This document shows, one piece after another, positions 1-6,750 of a DNA stretch of 6,807 nucleotides. The stretch is taken from the NCBI GenBank assembly GCA_017939025.1, contig JAGBAI010000103.1, positions 1 to 6,807 on the forward strand. Direction: 5' to 3'. A model generated the notes under the pieces. The model saw only the letters and a program-made list of their open reading frames with translations. It did not search any database and was not told the DNA's origin. Both the position numbers and the translations under genes were made by a program. The DNA comes from Oscillospiraceae bacterium (GTDB lineage Bacteria > Bacillota_A > Clostridia > Oscillospirales > Oscillospiraceae). Positions within the stretch are counted from its first letter, which is position 1, and each line of letters starts with the position of its first letter.

Positions 1-145
1 GAATTTTCGTTGGCTGTTCTAAATTCGTCTTATACACGATTCTTAAACAATCCATTATAATTGTCCAAGGTGTTATAGTTTGTCTTTACGTTATTCAATT
101 TACAAGGTACAGTGTTCGCCGCTCGCTCTCGCTGACAGCTTATTT
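1..145 (-). promoter_or_regulatory. Transcribed leader of a probable rRNA operon lying beyond the left edge
   Basis: Read on the minus strand, this is the region downstream of the innermost of three strong tandem promoters, and it holds no credible gene. The minus strand of 79-112 contains CCTTGTAAATTGAATAACG, which resembles the boxA-like CCTTGAAAA-CTGAATA motif common in rRNA leaders and 16S-23S spacers of Firmicutes. The rest is AT-rich. Together with the triple promoters this points to a 16S rRNA gene, or a tRNA/rRNA unit, starting left of base 1 on the minus strand. No mature rRNA sequence is inside the window, so the target gene is inferred. Confidence 0.6.
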
Positions 146-174
146 ATTCTAGCACATTCATTTCCGTTTGTCAA
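146..174 (-). promoter_or_regulatory. Sigma-A promoter P1 of the tandem array (innermost)
   Basis: On the minus strand, -35 TTGACA (174-169), a 17-bp spacer and -10 TAGAAT (151-146), with TGC before the -10 forming an extended -10. The predicted start is G at about 139, seven bases past the -10 and preceded by AA. Upstream lie three 6-base A-tracts spaced about one helical turn apart. This is close to an ideal vegetative promoter and typical of stable-RNA operons. Confidence 0.88.
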
Positions 175-178
175 GAAC

Positions 179-205
179 TTTTTTCAAGTTTTTTCAAACT
201 TTTTT
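179..205 (-). promoter_or_regulatory. Phased A-tract UP element of promoter P1
   Basis: T6 runs on the plus strand at 179-184, 189-194 and 200-205 are A6 tracts on the promoter strand, with centres 10 and 11 bp apart, starting five bases upstream of the P1 -35. In-phase A-tracts give intrinsic curvature, and A-rich UP elements bind the alpha C-terminal domains of RNA polymerase at rRNA promoters. The corresponding regions of P2 (281-286, 293-296) and P3 (383-388, 404-409) are also T-run-rich but less regularly phased. Confidence 0.65.
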
Positions 206-224
206 GAAGTGTTTCGAACCGCTC

Positions 225-241
225 GTTGCTCGCTGAGCAAC
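225..241 (-). other. Hairpin at the predicted 5' end of the P2 transcript
   Basis: On the minus strand GTTGCTC (241-235), a 3-base loop AGC, then GAGCAAC (231-225): a perfect 7-bp stem. Its first base is the predicted +1 of promoter P2. No T-run follows in the direction of transcription, so it is not an intrinsic terminator. A comparable structure sits at the start of the P3 transcript. Confidence 0.6.
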
Positions 242-247
242 TTCGCT

Positions 248-276
248 ATACTAGCACATCCGGTTCCATTTGTCAA
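248..276 (-). promoter_or_regulatory. Sigma-A promoter P2 of the tandem array (middle)
   Basis: Minus-strand -35 TTGACA (276-271), a 17-bp spacer, and -10 TAGTAT (253-248) preceded by TGC (extended -10). The predicted +1 is G at about 241, again after AA. It lies exactly 102 bp upstream of P1 and shares GTTC just before the -35 and TGTGC just before the -10. It should add its transcripts to the same leftward operon. Confidence 0.88.
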
Positions 277-327
277 GAACTTTTTTCATTTCTTTTCAAA
301 TTTCTTCCCGTTTCGCTGTTTTCTTAC

Positions 328-343
328 GTCACCACGCGGCGAC
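328..343 (-). other. Hairpin at the predicted 5' end of the P3 transcript
   Basis: On the minus strand GTCGCC (343-338), loop GCGT, GGTGAC (333-328): a 6-bp stem with one G-T (G-U in RNA) pair. The first base coincides with the predicted +1 of P3, as in the P2 hairpin, although the stem sequences differ. No T-run follows, so a terminator role is unlikely. Confidence 0.5.
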
Positions 344-349
344 TTGCAT

Positions 350-378
350 ATACTAGCACACACTATCCCTTTTGTCAA
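350..378 (-). promoter_or_regulatory. Sigma-A promoter P3 of the tandem array (outermost)
   Basis: Minus-strand -35 TTGACA (378-373), a 17-bp spacer and -10 TAGTAT (355-350) with an upstream TGC. The predicted +1 is G at about 343 after AA. It is exactly 102 bp upstream of P2. Only 15 bp separate its -35 from the stop codon of the upstream gerA-type gene, so its UP region overlaps the end of that coding sequence. Confidence 0.86.
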
Positions 379-393
379 GCTCTTTTTTGCATT

Positions 394-1797
394 TTATTTC
401 TGGTTTTTTCGATCTCTCGGATTTAAGTGTTTGTCTCTTTCTTTCTCGTATTTCAGCCGCTTTCTCAGGATCCCCCTGTTTCCCGGGTACGGTGTCAGAT
501 AGCGTACGCCCAGGCACCGAAGGCTCCACAGGTGTGACAGCAGAAATACCATACCTGTCAGAATCCCCATTATTCCTATCCACATCGCAAGAACAGCAAT
601 TGCAAACCGCCACACCCGTATTGCCTGTGCCAAATCCCGATTTGGAAGCACAAATCCGCAGACACCTGTGATACTCACTATGATTAAGACCATTGGTGCG
701 ATCAAACCCGCTTCCACCGCCGCTGTACCCACGACAATACCGCCTATGGTAGATACTGACTGTCCAATGGCCTGGGGCAAATGGATTCCTGATTCCTGGA
801 GCAGTTCGTATGCCACCAGCAGCCCCAGTACTTCCGCTGCTGTTGTGAATGGCCTGGGTTTTTCACTGTTTAATATGGTATCTACCAATTGCTGCGGAAG
901 CCACTCCTGGTGAAACATCACCATCGCTATATAAACAGCAGGCAGCAGCAAGCTCAGCAGCAGCGCGCCATAGCGTAGGATCCGAACACAGGATGCGGAA
1001 ATATAATCCCTGCTTCTGTCCTCCGGACTTTCCATCAGATAACCGATATCTGCCGGAGCCAGATATGCCAGCGGCAGGCCATCTACCAGAAGACCCACTC
1101 TCCCATCCAACAGTCCCTGACTGAACCGGTCAGGGCGCTCCGTATATTGCAGCAAAGGAAATGCAGTCCTTCTGGAGCCGGTAATATATTCCTCCACTGC
1201 TGATGGAGATAGTAAGCCGTCAATATCGATGGACTTCAGACGGTCATTCATTTTCCGAACCAGCAGTGGATCAGTGATACCTTCGATCCAAACTACACCT
1301 ACATTGGTCAAACTTCTCTTTCCCACAGTCTGGGCATCGATCCGCAGATCCGGAGTTCGAAGGTGCCTGCGGATCAGGCTTGTGTTGATCCGGATGGTTT
1401 CCACGAATGCGTCTTTGGGGCCTTTGACCGTATTTTCCACATCCGGAGGCTGGGGCCCCCGGCTGACACCGGTTCGTACTTCAAAGGCTATGGCCCCCAC
1501 TCCCGGAAACAACACAACGCAGAATCCGTTAACGATTTTTCCTGCCACATCCGCCAAATCTTTGCAGGGACGGGCCACCGCATTATAGATTGCTCCGCGC
1601 AGGGCTGCATTGTAGGCATCCACCACAGCAAGCGGCAGCTGTTGGGAAACCGGTTTATAAATATAGTCCGCTATGAAGCTGCTGGCAACGAGACCGTCAA
1701 TAAAGTAACCATACAATGTACTCTCCCCAGTGCGCAGGGCACGGGCCTCAAAATCGGACGCTCCTGAAAATACCGCGCGGATGTCTGCATCAGTCAA
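394..1797 (-). CDS. GerA-family spore germination protein (orphan A subunit)
   Basis: About 467 residues, typical for the GerA/SpoVAF family of inner-membrane spore proteins that take part in nutrient-triggered germination. Counting from the TTG start, a soluble N-terminal half carries the family segment [18 protein letters not shown] (114-131), followed by [11 protein letters not shown] (137-147). The C-terminal half is membrane-bound, with hydrophobic stretches near 276-293, 347-363, 367-385 and 396-421, and the family signature [15 protein letters not shown] at 335-349. The tail is short and basic. I chose TTG at 1797 because AAGAGGTG (1811-1804) sits six bases upstream; a GTG at 1806 is in frame but has no ribosome site at proper spacing and overlaps this one. 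No gerB (transporter-like) or gerC (lipoprotein) gene is adjacent, so this is an orphan or SpoVAF-like subunit. No terminator is visible between its stop and promoter P3 of the stable-RNA array. Confidence 0.9.
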   Translation of the reverse strand: MTDADIRAVFSGASDFEARALRTGESTLYGYFIDGLVASSFIADYIYKPVSQQLPLAVVDAYNAALRGAIYNAVARPCKDLADVAGKIVNGFCVVLFPGVGAIAFEVRTGVSRGPQPPDVENTVKGPKDAFVETIRINTSLIRRHLRTPDLRIDAQTVGKRSLTNVGVVWIEGITDPLLVRKMNDRLKSIDIDGLLSPSAVEEYITGSRRTAFPLLQYTERPDRFSQGLLDGRVGLLVDGLPLAYLAPADIGYLMESPEDRSRDYISASCVRILRYGALLLSLLLPAVYIAMVMFHQEWLPQQLVDTILNSEKPRPFTTAAEVLGLLVAYELLQESGIHLPQAIGQSVSTIGGIVVGTAAVEAGLIAPMVLIIVSITGVCGFVLPNRDLAQAIRVWRFAIAVLAMWIGIMGILTGMVFLLSHLWSLRCLGVRYLTPYPGNRGILRKRLKYEKERDKHLNPRDRKNQK

Positions 1798-1830
1798 AAC
1801 ACTCACCTCTTGGAGAATTCTGCCCGGTTA

Positions 1831-1859
1831 TTGCTTTTTTTATTCGGAAATGGTATAGT
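1831..1859 (+). promoter_or_regulatory. Extended -10 promoter for the Nudix-mnmE unit
   Basis: -10 TATAGT (1854-1859) preceded by TGG (extended -10), with a poor -35 TTGCTT (1831-1836) at a 17-bp spacing. The predicted start is near 1866, leaving a leader of about 26 bases that contains the Shine-Dalgarno GGAGGGG (1879-1885) seven bases before the ATG at 1893. It lies in the 95-bp divergent gap between the gerA-type gene and the Nudix gene and is the only good plus-strand candidate there. Confidence 0.6.
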
Positions 1860-1892
1860 TAGTTATTATAACCTTTCCGGAGGGGTGTTTCC

Positions 1893-2504
1893 ATGAGCAA
1901 AGTCGGTAAAATCGTGAAGAAAACCAACAACCGTTTTTTAAACCACTATGAATTCGAGGCTATCCATCGGGACGGCAGCATTTCTCCTTATTACGTCTCC
2001 TCGCGGGCAAAAAATATCGAGGAACTGAAGGCTGTAAATCATCAGAACAAACCTGACGGCGTAATCCTCTACGGCGTTTACGGTGAGAAGAAAGACAAAG
2101 TCGTTCTGATCCGGCAATACCGGTATCCTCTGGGCGGCTTTGTATATGAATTCCCCGCCGGTCTTGTGGAGGATGGCGAAGACATGATGGAAGCCGGTAT
2201 CCGGGAAATGTACGAGGAAACCGGACTGACCTTTGTTCCCAAGGACGGCGGCAGCTATTCCCGTCCCTTCTTCACCACCATCGGCATGACCGACGAAAGC
2301 TGCGGCACCGTCTATGGCTACTGCTCCGGCGAACCTACAAACACCCATCAGGAAGCATCCGAAGAGATCCAGGTGGTCATTGCCGACCGGGAAGAATGTA
2401 AGCGTATCTTAAGAGAAGAAAATGTGGCCATTATGTGCGCCTACATGCTGATGCACTTCATCGCCAGCGAGGGTGACCCTCTGTCATTCCTGGATAACAC
2501 CTAA
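1893..2504 (+). CDS. Nudix hydrolase, ADP-ribose pyrophosphatase-like
   Basis: A 203-residue cytosolic protein. It has a complete Nudix box (GX5EX7REUXEEXGU) at residues 90-112: G90, E96, R104-E105, E108-E109 and G111; the glutamates bind the catalytic divalent metals. The box is preceded by VLIRQYRYPLGG (71-82) and YEFPAG (85-90), the QYR...E-PAG arrangement typical of ADP-ribose/nucleoside-diphosphate-sugar pyrophosphatases, which cleave ADP-ribose to AMP and ribose 5-phosphate. Length fits that subfamily. A proline (P125) lies 14 residues after the box glycine, near the position used to recognise ADP-ribose hydrolases, but substrate specificity cannot be fixed from sequence alone. The ATG at 1893 is supported by GGAGGGG seven bases upstream. 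It heads a probable operon with mnmE, 32 bp downstream on the same strand, with no terminator between. Confidence 0.88.
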   Translation: MSKVGKIVKKTNNRFLNHYEFEAIHRDGSISPYYVSSRAKNIEELKAVNHQNKPDGVILYGVYGEKKDKVVLIRQYRYPLGGFVYEFPAGLVEDGEDMMEAGIREMYEETGLTFVPKDGGSYSRPFFTTIGMTDESCGTVYGYCSGEPTNTHQEASEEIQVVIADREECKRILREENVAIMCAYMLMHFIASEGDPLSFLDNT

Positions 2505-2536
2505 CTCCACTCTCAACGCTTTATAAGGAGGGTTCC

Positions 2537-3898
2537 ATGTCTCACACCATTGCTGCCGTATCCACCGGCAATCAGGTATCTGCCATCGGCATCATCCGGC
2601 TCACCGGTGATGACTGTATCGCGGTTGCAGATAAAGTATTCACATTAAATAATCAGAAAACGCTGTCTCAGGTTCCAGACAGAAAGCTCATGCTTGGTGA
2701 ACTCCACGACAAGGCCGGTCGTGTCATTGACCAGTGTATGGCCGTTGTTTCCCGTGCACCTCACAGCTATACCGGCGAAGATACAGTGGAATTTCATTGC
2801 CACGGCAGCCCCGCCGTACTGGCTGCGGGCCTTGAAAGCCTGTACACCGCCGGTGCCAAACCAGCCAAACGTGGCGAATACACCAAGCGGGCCTTCTTAA
2901 ACGGCAAGCTGGATCTGACCCAGGCAGAAGCGGTCATTGATCTGATTGAAGCAGATACCGCCGATGCCGCAGCCAATGCTGCCGGCCAGGTAGGCGGTGT
3001 TCTGCAAAAGAAATTGGCACCGATCTATGATACCCTCACGAATATTTGCAGCCATTTCCATGCCGTGCTGGATTATCCCGACGAAGATATCGAAGATTTT
3101 GGCCTTCAGAATTATTACAGCGAACTGCGTTCCTGTGGAAAAGAGCTGTATAATCTCCTGCAAACCTATGGCCAGGGCCGGATCCTGCGCCAGGGCGTGT
3201 CCGCCGCCATTGTGGGCAAGCCCAACGTGGGCAAATCCAGTTTGCTGAATGCACTGGCAGGCTTCGAACGGGTCATCGTCACTGACATTCCCGGCACCAC
3301 CCGTGATACTGTTGAGGAGACGGTTATGCTGGGTTCCACCCGGCTTCGGCTGATCGATACCGCCGGTATCCGGGAAACTGCCGACACTGTGGAAGCCATT
3401 GGTGTGGAACGTTCCAAGAAGGCCATTGAGGAGGCTGATCTGGTGCTGTTCGTCTGCGACGGCTCCCAGCCGCTGACCGCAGAAGACGAAGCCATCATTG
3501 ACCTGTGCGTGGATCATGAGAACGCCATGTGCCTGCTGAACAAATCCGACAAGGGCTGCGTTCTGGTGCCCAGCGACCTTCCCTTTATGACCATTATCAA
3601 AATCTGTGCAAAAACCGGCGAAGGGCTGGATCAGCTGGCTGACATGGTGGATGCCATTTTTGAAAACAACATTCCCTGTGACGGTTCCATCCTCACCAAT
3701 GCCCGCCAGTTCGATGCCTGCCGCCGTGCTTACGAAGCCATGCTGCGCTCCATGCAGGGTCTGAACATGGGTCTGACCCCCGATGCGGTACTCACCGATG
3801 TGGAGGAGGCCATGGAAGCCATGGGAGAAGTCACCGGTGCCACCGTGCGGGAGGATATTACCAACCGCATTTTCGAACGCTTCTGCGTCGGCAAATAA
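2537..3898 (+). CDS. mnmE: tRNA uridine-5-carboxymethylaminomethyl(34) synthesis GTPase MnmE
   Basis: A full-length 453-residue MnmE (TrmE); the family is usually 450-460. With MnmG it installs the carboxymethylaminomethyl (or aminomethyl) group on C5 of wobble uridine in tRNAs reading NNA/NNG codons. The N-terminal folate-binding and dimerisation domain (about 1-118) starts with TIAAVSTGNQVSAIGIIRL and includes SYTGEDTVEFHCHGS (77-91). The G domain sits inside a helical domain and shows P-loop GKPNVGKS (227-234), switch PGTTRD (252-257), DTAG (274-277) and NKSD (335-338). The C-terminus ends FCVGK, with the catalytic cysteine (C450) of the C-[IVL]-G-K motif. AAGGAGGG (2525-2532) precedes the ATG. 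MnmG is not adjacent, and the usual Firmicutes neighbours near the origin (rpmH, rnpA, yidC, jag, mnmG) are absent, so the gene has an unusual location here. Confidence 0.96.
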   Translation: MSHTIAAVSTGNQVSAIGIIRLTGDDCIAVADKVFTLNNQKTLSQVPDRKLMLGELHDKAGRVIDQCMAVVSRAPHSYTGEDTVEFHCHGSPAVLAAGLESLYTAGAKPAKRGEYTKRAFLNGKLDLTQAEAVIDLIEADTADAAANAAGQVGGVLQKKLAPIYDTLTNICSHFHAVLDYPDEDIEDFGLQNYYSELRSCGKELYNLLQTYGQGRILRQGVSAAIVGKPNVGKSSLLNALAGFERVIVTDIPGTTRDTVEETVMLGSTRLRLIDTAGIRETADTVEAIGVERSKKAIEEADLVLFVCDGSQPLTAEDEAIIDLCVDHENAMCLLNKSDKGCVLVPSDLPFMTIIKICAKTGEGLDQLADMVDAIFENNIPCDGSILTNARQFDACRRAYEAMLRSMQGLNMGLTPDAVLTDVEEAMEAMGEVTGATVREDITNRIFERFCVGK

Positions 3899-3901
3899 AT
3901 C

Positions 3902-4005
3902 AATTGACAGTGTACAGTTGACTATTGACAGTTACGGTGTCGCTTCGCGACCAATTCAACGCATTGCCGCAGGCAATGATAAAACTGTCAACTGTCAACT
4001 GTCAG
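3902..4005. repeat. Palindromic intergenic repeat (MITE/REP-like) between mnmE and the desulfurase gene
   Basis: About 104 bp that can fold as a whole. The left arm (3904-3932) carries repeated TTGACAGT-like units, and the right arm (3983-4004) carries their complement, AACTGTC repeated. Between the arms are two small hairpins: GTCGC-TTC-GCGAC (3939-3951) and a perfect 7-bp stem CATTGCC-GCA-GGCAATG (3962-3978). It begins only a few bases after the mnmE stop and ends about 10 bp before the next gene's ribosome site. No coding potential is seen. The shape suits a non-autonomous repeat found in many genomic copies, but copy number cannot be seen here. It has no T-run, so it is not a classical terminator. 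Confidence 0.7.
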
Positions 4006-4025
4006 CTTTAAACTGAGGTTTTACT

Positions 4026-5153
4026 ATGATCTATCTGGACAATTCTGCCACCACAAAGCCCTGCAAGGAGGCTGTGGAGGCCATGACCCTTGCTTTGACA
4101 GAAAATTGGGGCAATCCTTCCGCCCTTTATGGATTTGGCATTGACACCGCCCGGCAGCTTCGGACTGCCCGGCATACCGTTGCCGCTGCCATGGGTGCCG
4201 AGCCGGACCGGGTGTTCTTTACTTCCGGCGGCACCGAGGCCGATAACTGGGCCATTTTCAGTACCGTGAAACGTCTGGGCAAGCGTGGCAAACACATCAT
4301 CACCACCGCCATTGAGCACCACGCCATTTTAAACTGTATGAAGGAGCTGGAGGCCCAGGGCTTTGAAGTGACTTACTTACAGCCCAACGAGCTGGGACAG
4401 GTCACTCCGGATTCTCTCAAAGCTGCCCTGCGGAAGGATACCATTCTTGTTTCCATCATGATGGTCAACAATGAAGTAGGCTCCGTGATGCCCATTGCCC
4501 AAATGGCAAAGCTGACCCATAAGCTGTGCCCCGAGGCCTATTTCCATACCGATGCCGTTCAGGGCTTTCTGAAAGTCCCCTTTGTTGCCAAAACTCTGGG
4601 GGCAGATCTGATCAGCGTTTCCTCCCATAAGGTACACGGCCCCAAGGGTGTAGGTGCCCTGTATATTTCTCCCCGGTTAAAGTCCTTCCCTGCAATGCTG
4701 GTCGGCGGCGGACAGGAGGGGAATTTCCGCAGCGGCACTGAGGGAACCCCTGCCATTTTCGGCTTTGCCGCTGCCTGCGCCGCTGTTTCCGCCACCTTTA
4801 AAGAGGATTCCCGGCAGGAAAAGGCCATGCTGGATGCGCTGGCTGAAAAACTGTCCCAGCTGGACGGCATCTGCATCAACGGTTCCCACAAAGCCCCCCA
4901 TGTGCTTTCCATCGGCATTCCCGGCCTGCCTACCCAGAATTCCATCAATATTCTGCAGGATCACGGTATCTGCGTCTCTGCCGGCTCTGCCTGTGCCAAG
5001 GGTCACCGGAGTCATGTGCTGGATGCCATGAAAGTAGCCCCCGAAGTAATCGACGGCAGCTTCCGTGTCTCCCTCTGCAAGGATACCAGGCAGGAAGAGC
5101 TGGATCTGCTGTATACTGTCATCAAAGATGCGCTGCTGCCCCGGGCAAGATAA
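4026..5153 (+). CDS. Cysteine desulfurase family protein (NifS/IscS-like, PLP-dependent)
   Basis: A 375-residue aminotransferase class V enzyme that takes sulfur from L-cysteine, leaving alanine, and holds it as a persulfide for Fe-S clusters or tRNA thiolation. It starts with the family opening MIYLDNSATT. PLP-site residues are visible: SGGTEAD (67-73), EHHA (97-100), NNEVGS (148-153), HTDAVQG (174-180), and SSHKVHGPKG (199-208) with Schiff-base lysine K202; RSGTEG (235-240) follows. The sulfur-carrying cysteine is C323 in SAGSACAKG (318-326). The loop reads ACAKGHRSH rather than the ACTSAS of housekeeping IscS, and resembles the clostridial/NifZ type often paired with ThiI; that pairing is family knowledge, and no thiI is present here. 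GAGG (4015-4018) supports the ATG. It follows mnmE on the same strand across the palindromic repeat, and a terminator lies 35 bp downstream. Confidence 0.92.
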   Translation: MIYLDNSATTKPCKEAVEAMTLALTENWGNPSALYGFGIDTARQLRTARHTVAAAMGAEPDRVFFTSGGTEADNWAIFSTVKRLGKRGKHIITTAIEHHAILNCMKELEAQGFEVTYLQPNELGQVTPDSLKAALRKDTILVSIMMVNNEVGSVMPIAQMAKLTHKLCPEAYFHTDAVQGFLKVPFVAKTLGADLISVSSHKVHGPKGVGALYISPRLKSFPAMLVGGGQEGNFRSGTEGTPAIFGFAAACAAVSATFKEDSRQEKAMLDALAEKLSQLDGICINGSHKAPHVLSIGIPGLPTQNSINILQDHGICVSAGSACAKGHRSHVLDAMKVAPEVIDGSFRVSLCKDTRQEELDLLYTVIKDALLPRAR

Positions 5154-5187
5154 TTGAAATTCTGCACAAACAAAGTTGCACATTTGA

Positions 5188-5220
5188 AACGCCGATTGTT
5201 CAAATCGGCGTTTTTTCTTT
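5188..5220 (+). terminator. Intrinsic terminator after the desulfurase gene
   Basis: A perfect 9-bp stem, AACGCCGAT (5188-5196) with ATCGGCGTT (5204-5212), and a 7-base loop TGTTCAA, running into a T-run (5211-5216, then CTTT). It ends the Nudix-mnmE-desulfurase unit and insulates gdhA from it. Confidence 0.92.
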
Positions 5221-5259
5221 TCCGATGCAATTTGAAGCAAAAAAAGCTGCAAAACCCTC

Positions 5260-5288
5260 TTGTATTTTTTCTTCGATTCTGCTACAAT
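5260..5288 (+). promoter_or_regulatory. gdhA promoter, extended -10
   Basis: -35 TTGTAT (5260-5265), a 17-bp spacer, -10 TACAAT (5283-5288) with TGC directly before it (extended -10). An A-tract at 5239-5245 upstream could act as UP sequence. The predicted start is near 5295, giving a leader of about 34 bases with the Shine-Dalgarno GGGGAGG (5312-5318). A strong promoter fits the biased codons of gdhA. Confidence 0.78.
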
Positions 5289-5301
5289 GCGTGCATCCTA
5301 A

Positions 5302-6663
<1,362 letters not shown>

Positions 6664-6666
6664 AAC

Positions 6667-6701
6667 TTTGGTTCTATGTCAATAGTTGGGGTAGAGCCAA
6701 A
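6667..6701. repeat. Inverted-repeat terminus next to the gdhA stop (probable IS end)
   Basis: TTTGGTTCTA (6667-6676) and TAGAGCCAAA (6692-6701) form a 10-bp inverted repeat with one G-T mismatch around a 15-base centre, TGTCAATAGTTGGGG. The stretch starting GGTTCTATGTCAATAG resembles, from memory, terminal sequences of ISL3-family elements in Firmicutes. It starts within seven bases of the gdhA stop codon. The exact element boundary (near 6670) cannot be fixed without the other end and its target duplication. Confidence 0.5.
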
Positions 6702-6716
6702 ATGAAACATCTAAGG

Positions 6717-6750
6717 ATCGTGTCGGAGCGGCAGCTCCGGCACGATTTTT
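6717..6750 (+). terminator. Intrinsic terminator downstream of gdhA, probably inside the IS end
   Basis: A 13-bp stem, ATCGTGTCGGAGC (6717-6729) with GCTCCGGCACGAT (6734-6746), one G-T pair, a 4-base loop GGCA, followed by T5 (6746-6750). On the plus strand it would end gdhA transcripts about 54-87 bases after the stop. On the minus strand no T-run follows, so it would not terminate the transposase message. If the IS boundary near 6670 is right, gdhA is now terminated by IS sequence, and the hairpin also shields the transposase gene from antisense reading out of gdhA. Confidence 0.85.

Larger units (their letters stand above)
146..388 (-). repeat. Three promoter modules repeated with a 102-bp period
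   Basis: The -10/-35 cores recur at 146-174, 248-276 and 350-378 with exactly equal spacing. The best-conserved stretch on the plus strand is CTAGCACA, 11 to 12 variable bases, then TTTGTCAAG and a T-run. Sequence between the cores has diverged strongly, but the length is kept. This suggests old tandem duplication of one promoter module with selection on the core and perhaps on spacing. Confidence 0.75.

Noticed and set aside
54..59. TATAAT-like hexamer on the minus strand as a fourth stable-RNA promoter
   Set aside because: No acceptable -35 lies 16-18 bp upstream; it is in an AT-rich leader where such matches arise by chance.
1..393. CRISPR array suggested by the regularly spaced repeats
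   Set aside because: The repeats are only three, are imperfect, have about 70-bp gaps of T-rich sequence, and match promoter cores exactly; no cas genes are present.
80..502. A 140-codon plus-strand frame with repeated peptide (AHS/AHP/AHT-PFVK-FF)
   Set aside because: The peptide repeats are only the translation of the three minus-strand promoter cores; the frame then overlaps the germination gene antisense. No ribosome site.
2897..3517. A 206-codon minus-strand frame opposite mnmE
   Set aside because: Antisense shadow of a clearly conserved mnmE coding frame, with no family motifs of its own.
3904..3953. TTGACA hexamers in the palindromic repeat as a desulfurase promoter
   Set aside because: None of the copies has a reasonable -10 at 16-18 bp; they are better explained as units of the inverted repeat.
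3783..4016. A 77-codon plus-strand frame overlapping the mnmE end and the palindromic repeat
   Set aside because: Out of frame with mnmE and made up in its second half of translated repeat units; no ribosome site.
5184..5203. TTGAA/TTCAA pairing overlapping the desulfurase terminator as an attenuator or riboswitch-like alternative
   Set aside because: Only five weak A-T-rich pairs against a perfect 9-bp GC-containing terminator stem, and it lies downstream of the gene, where attenuation would have nothing close to control.
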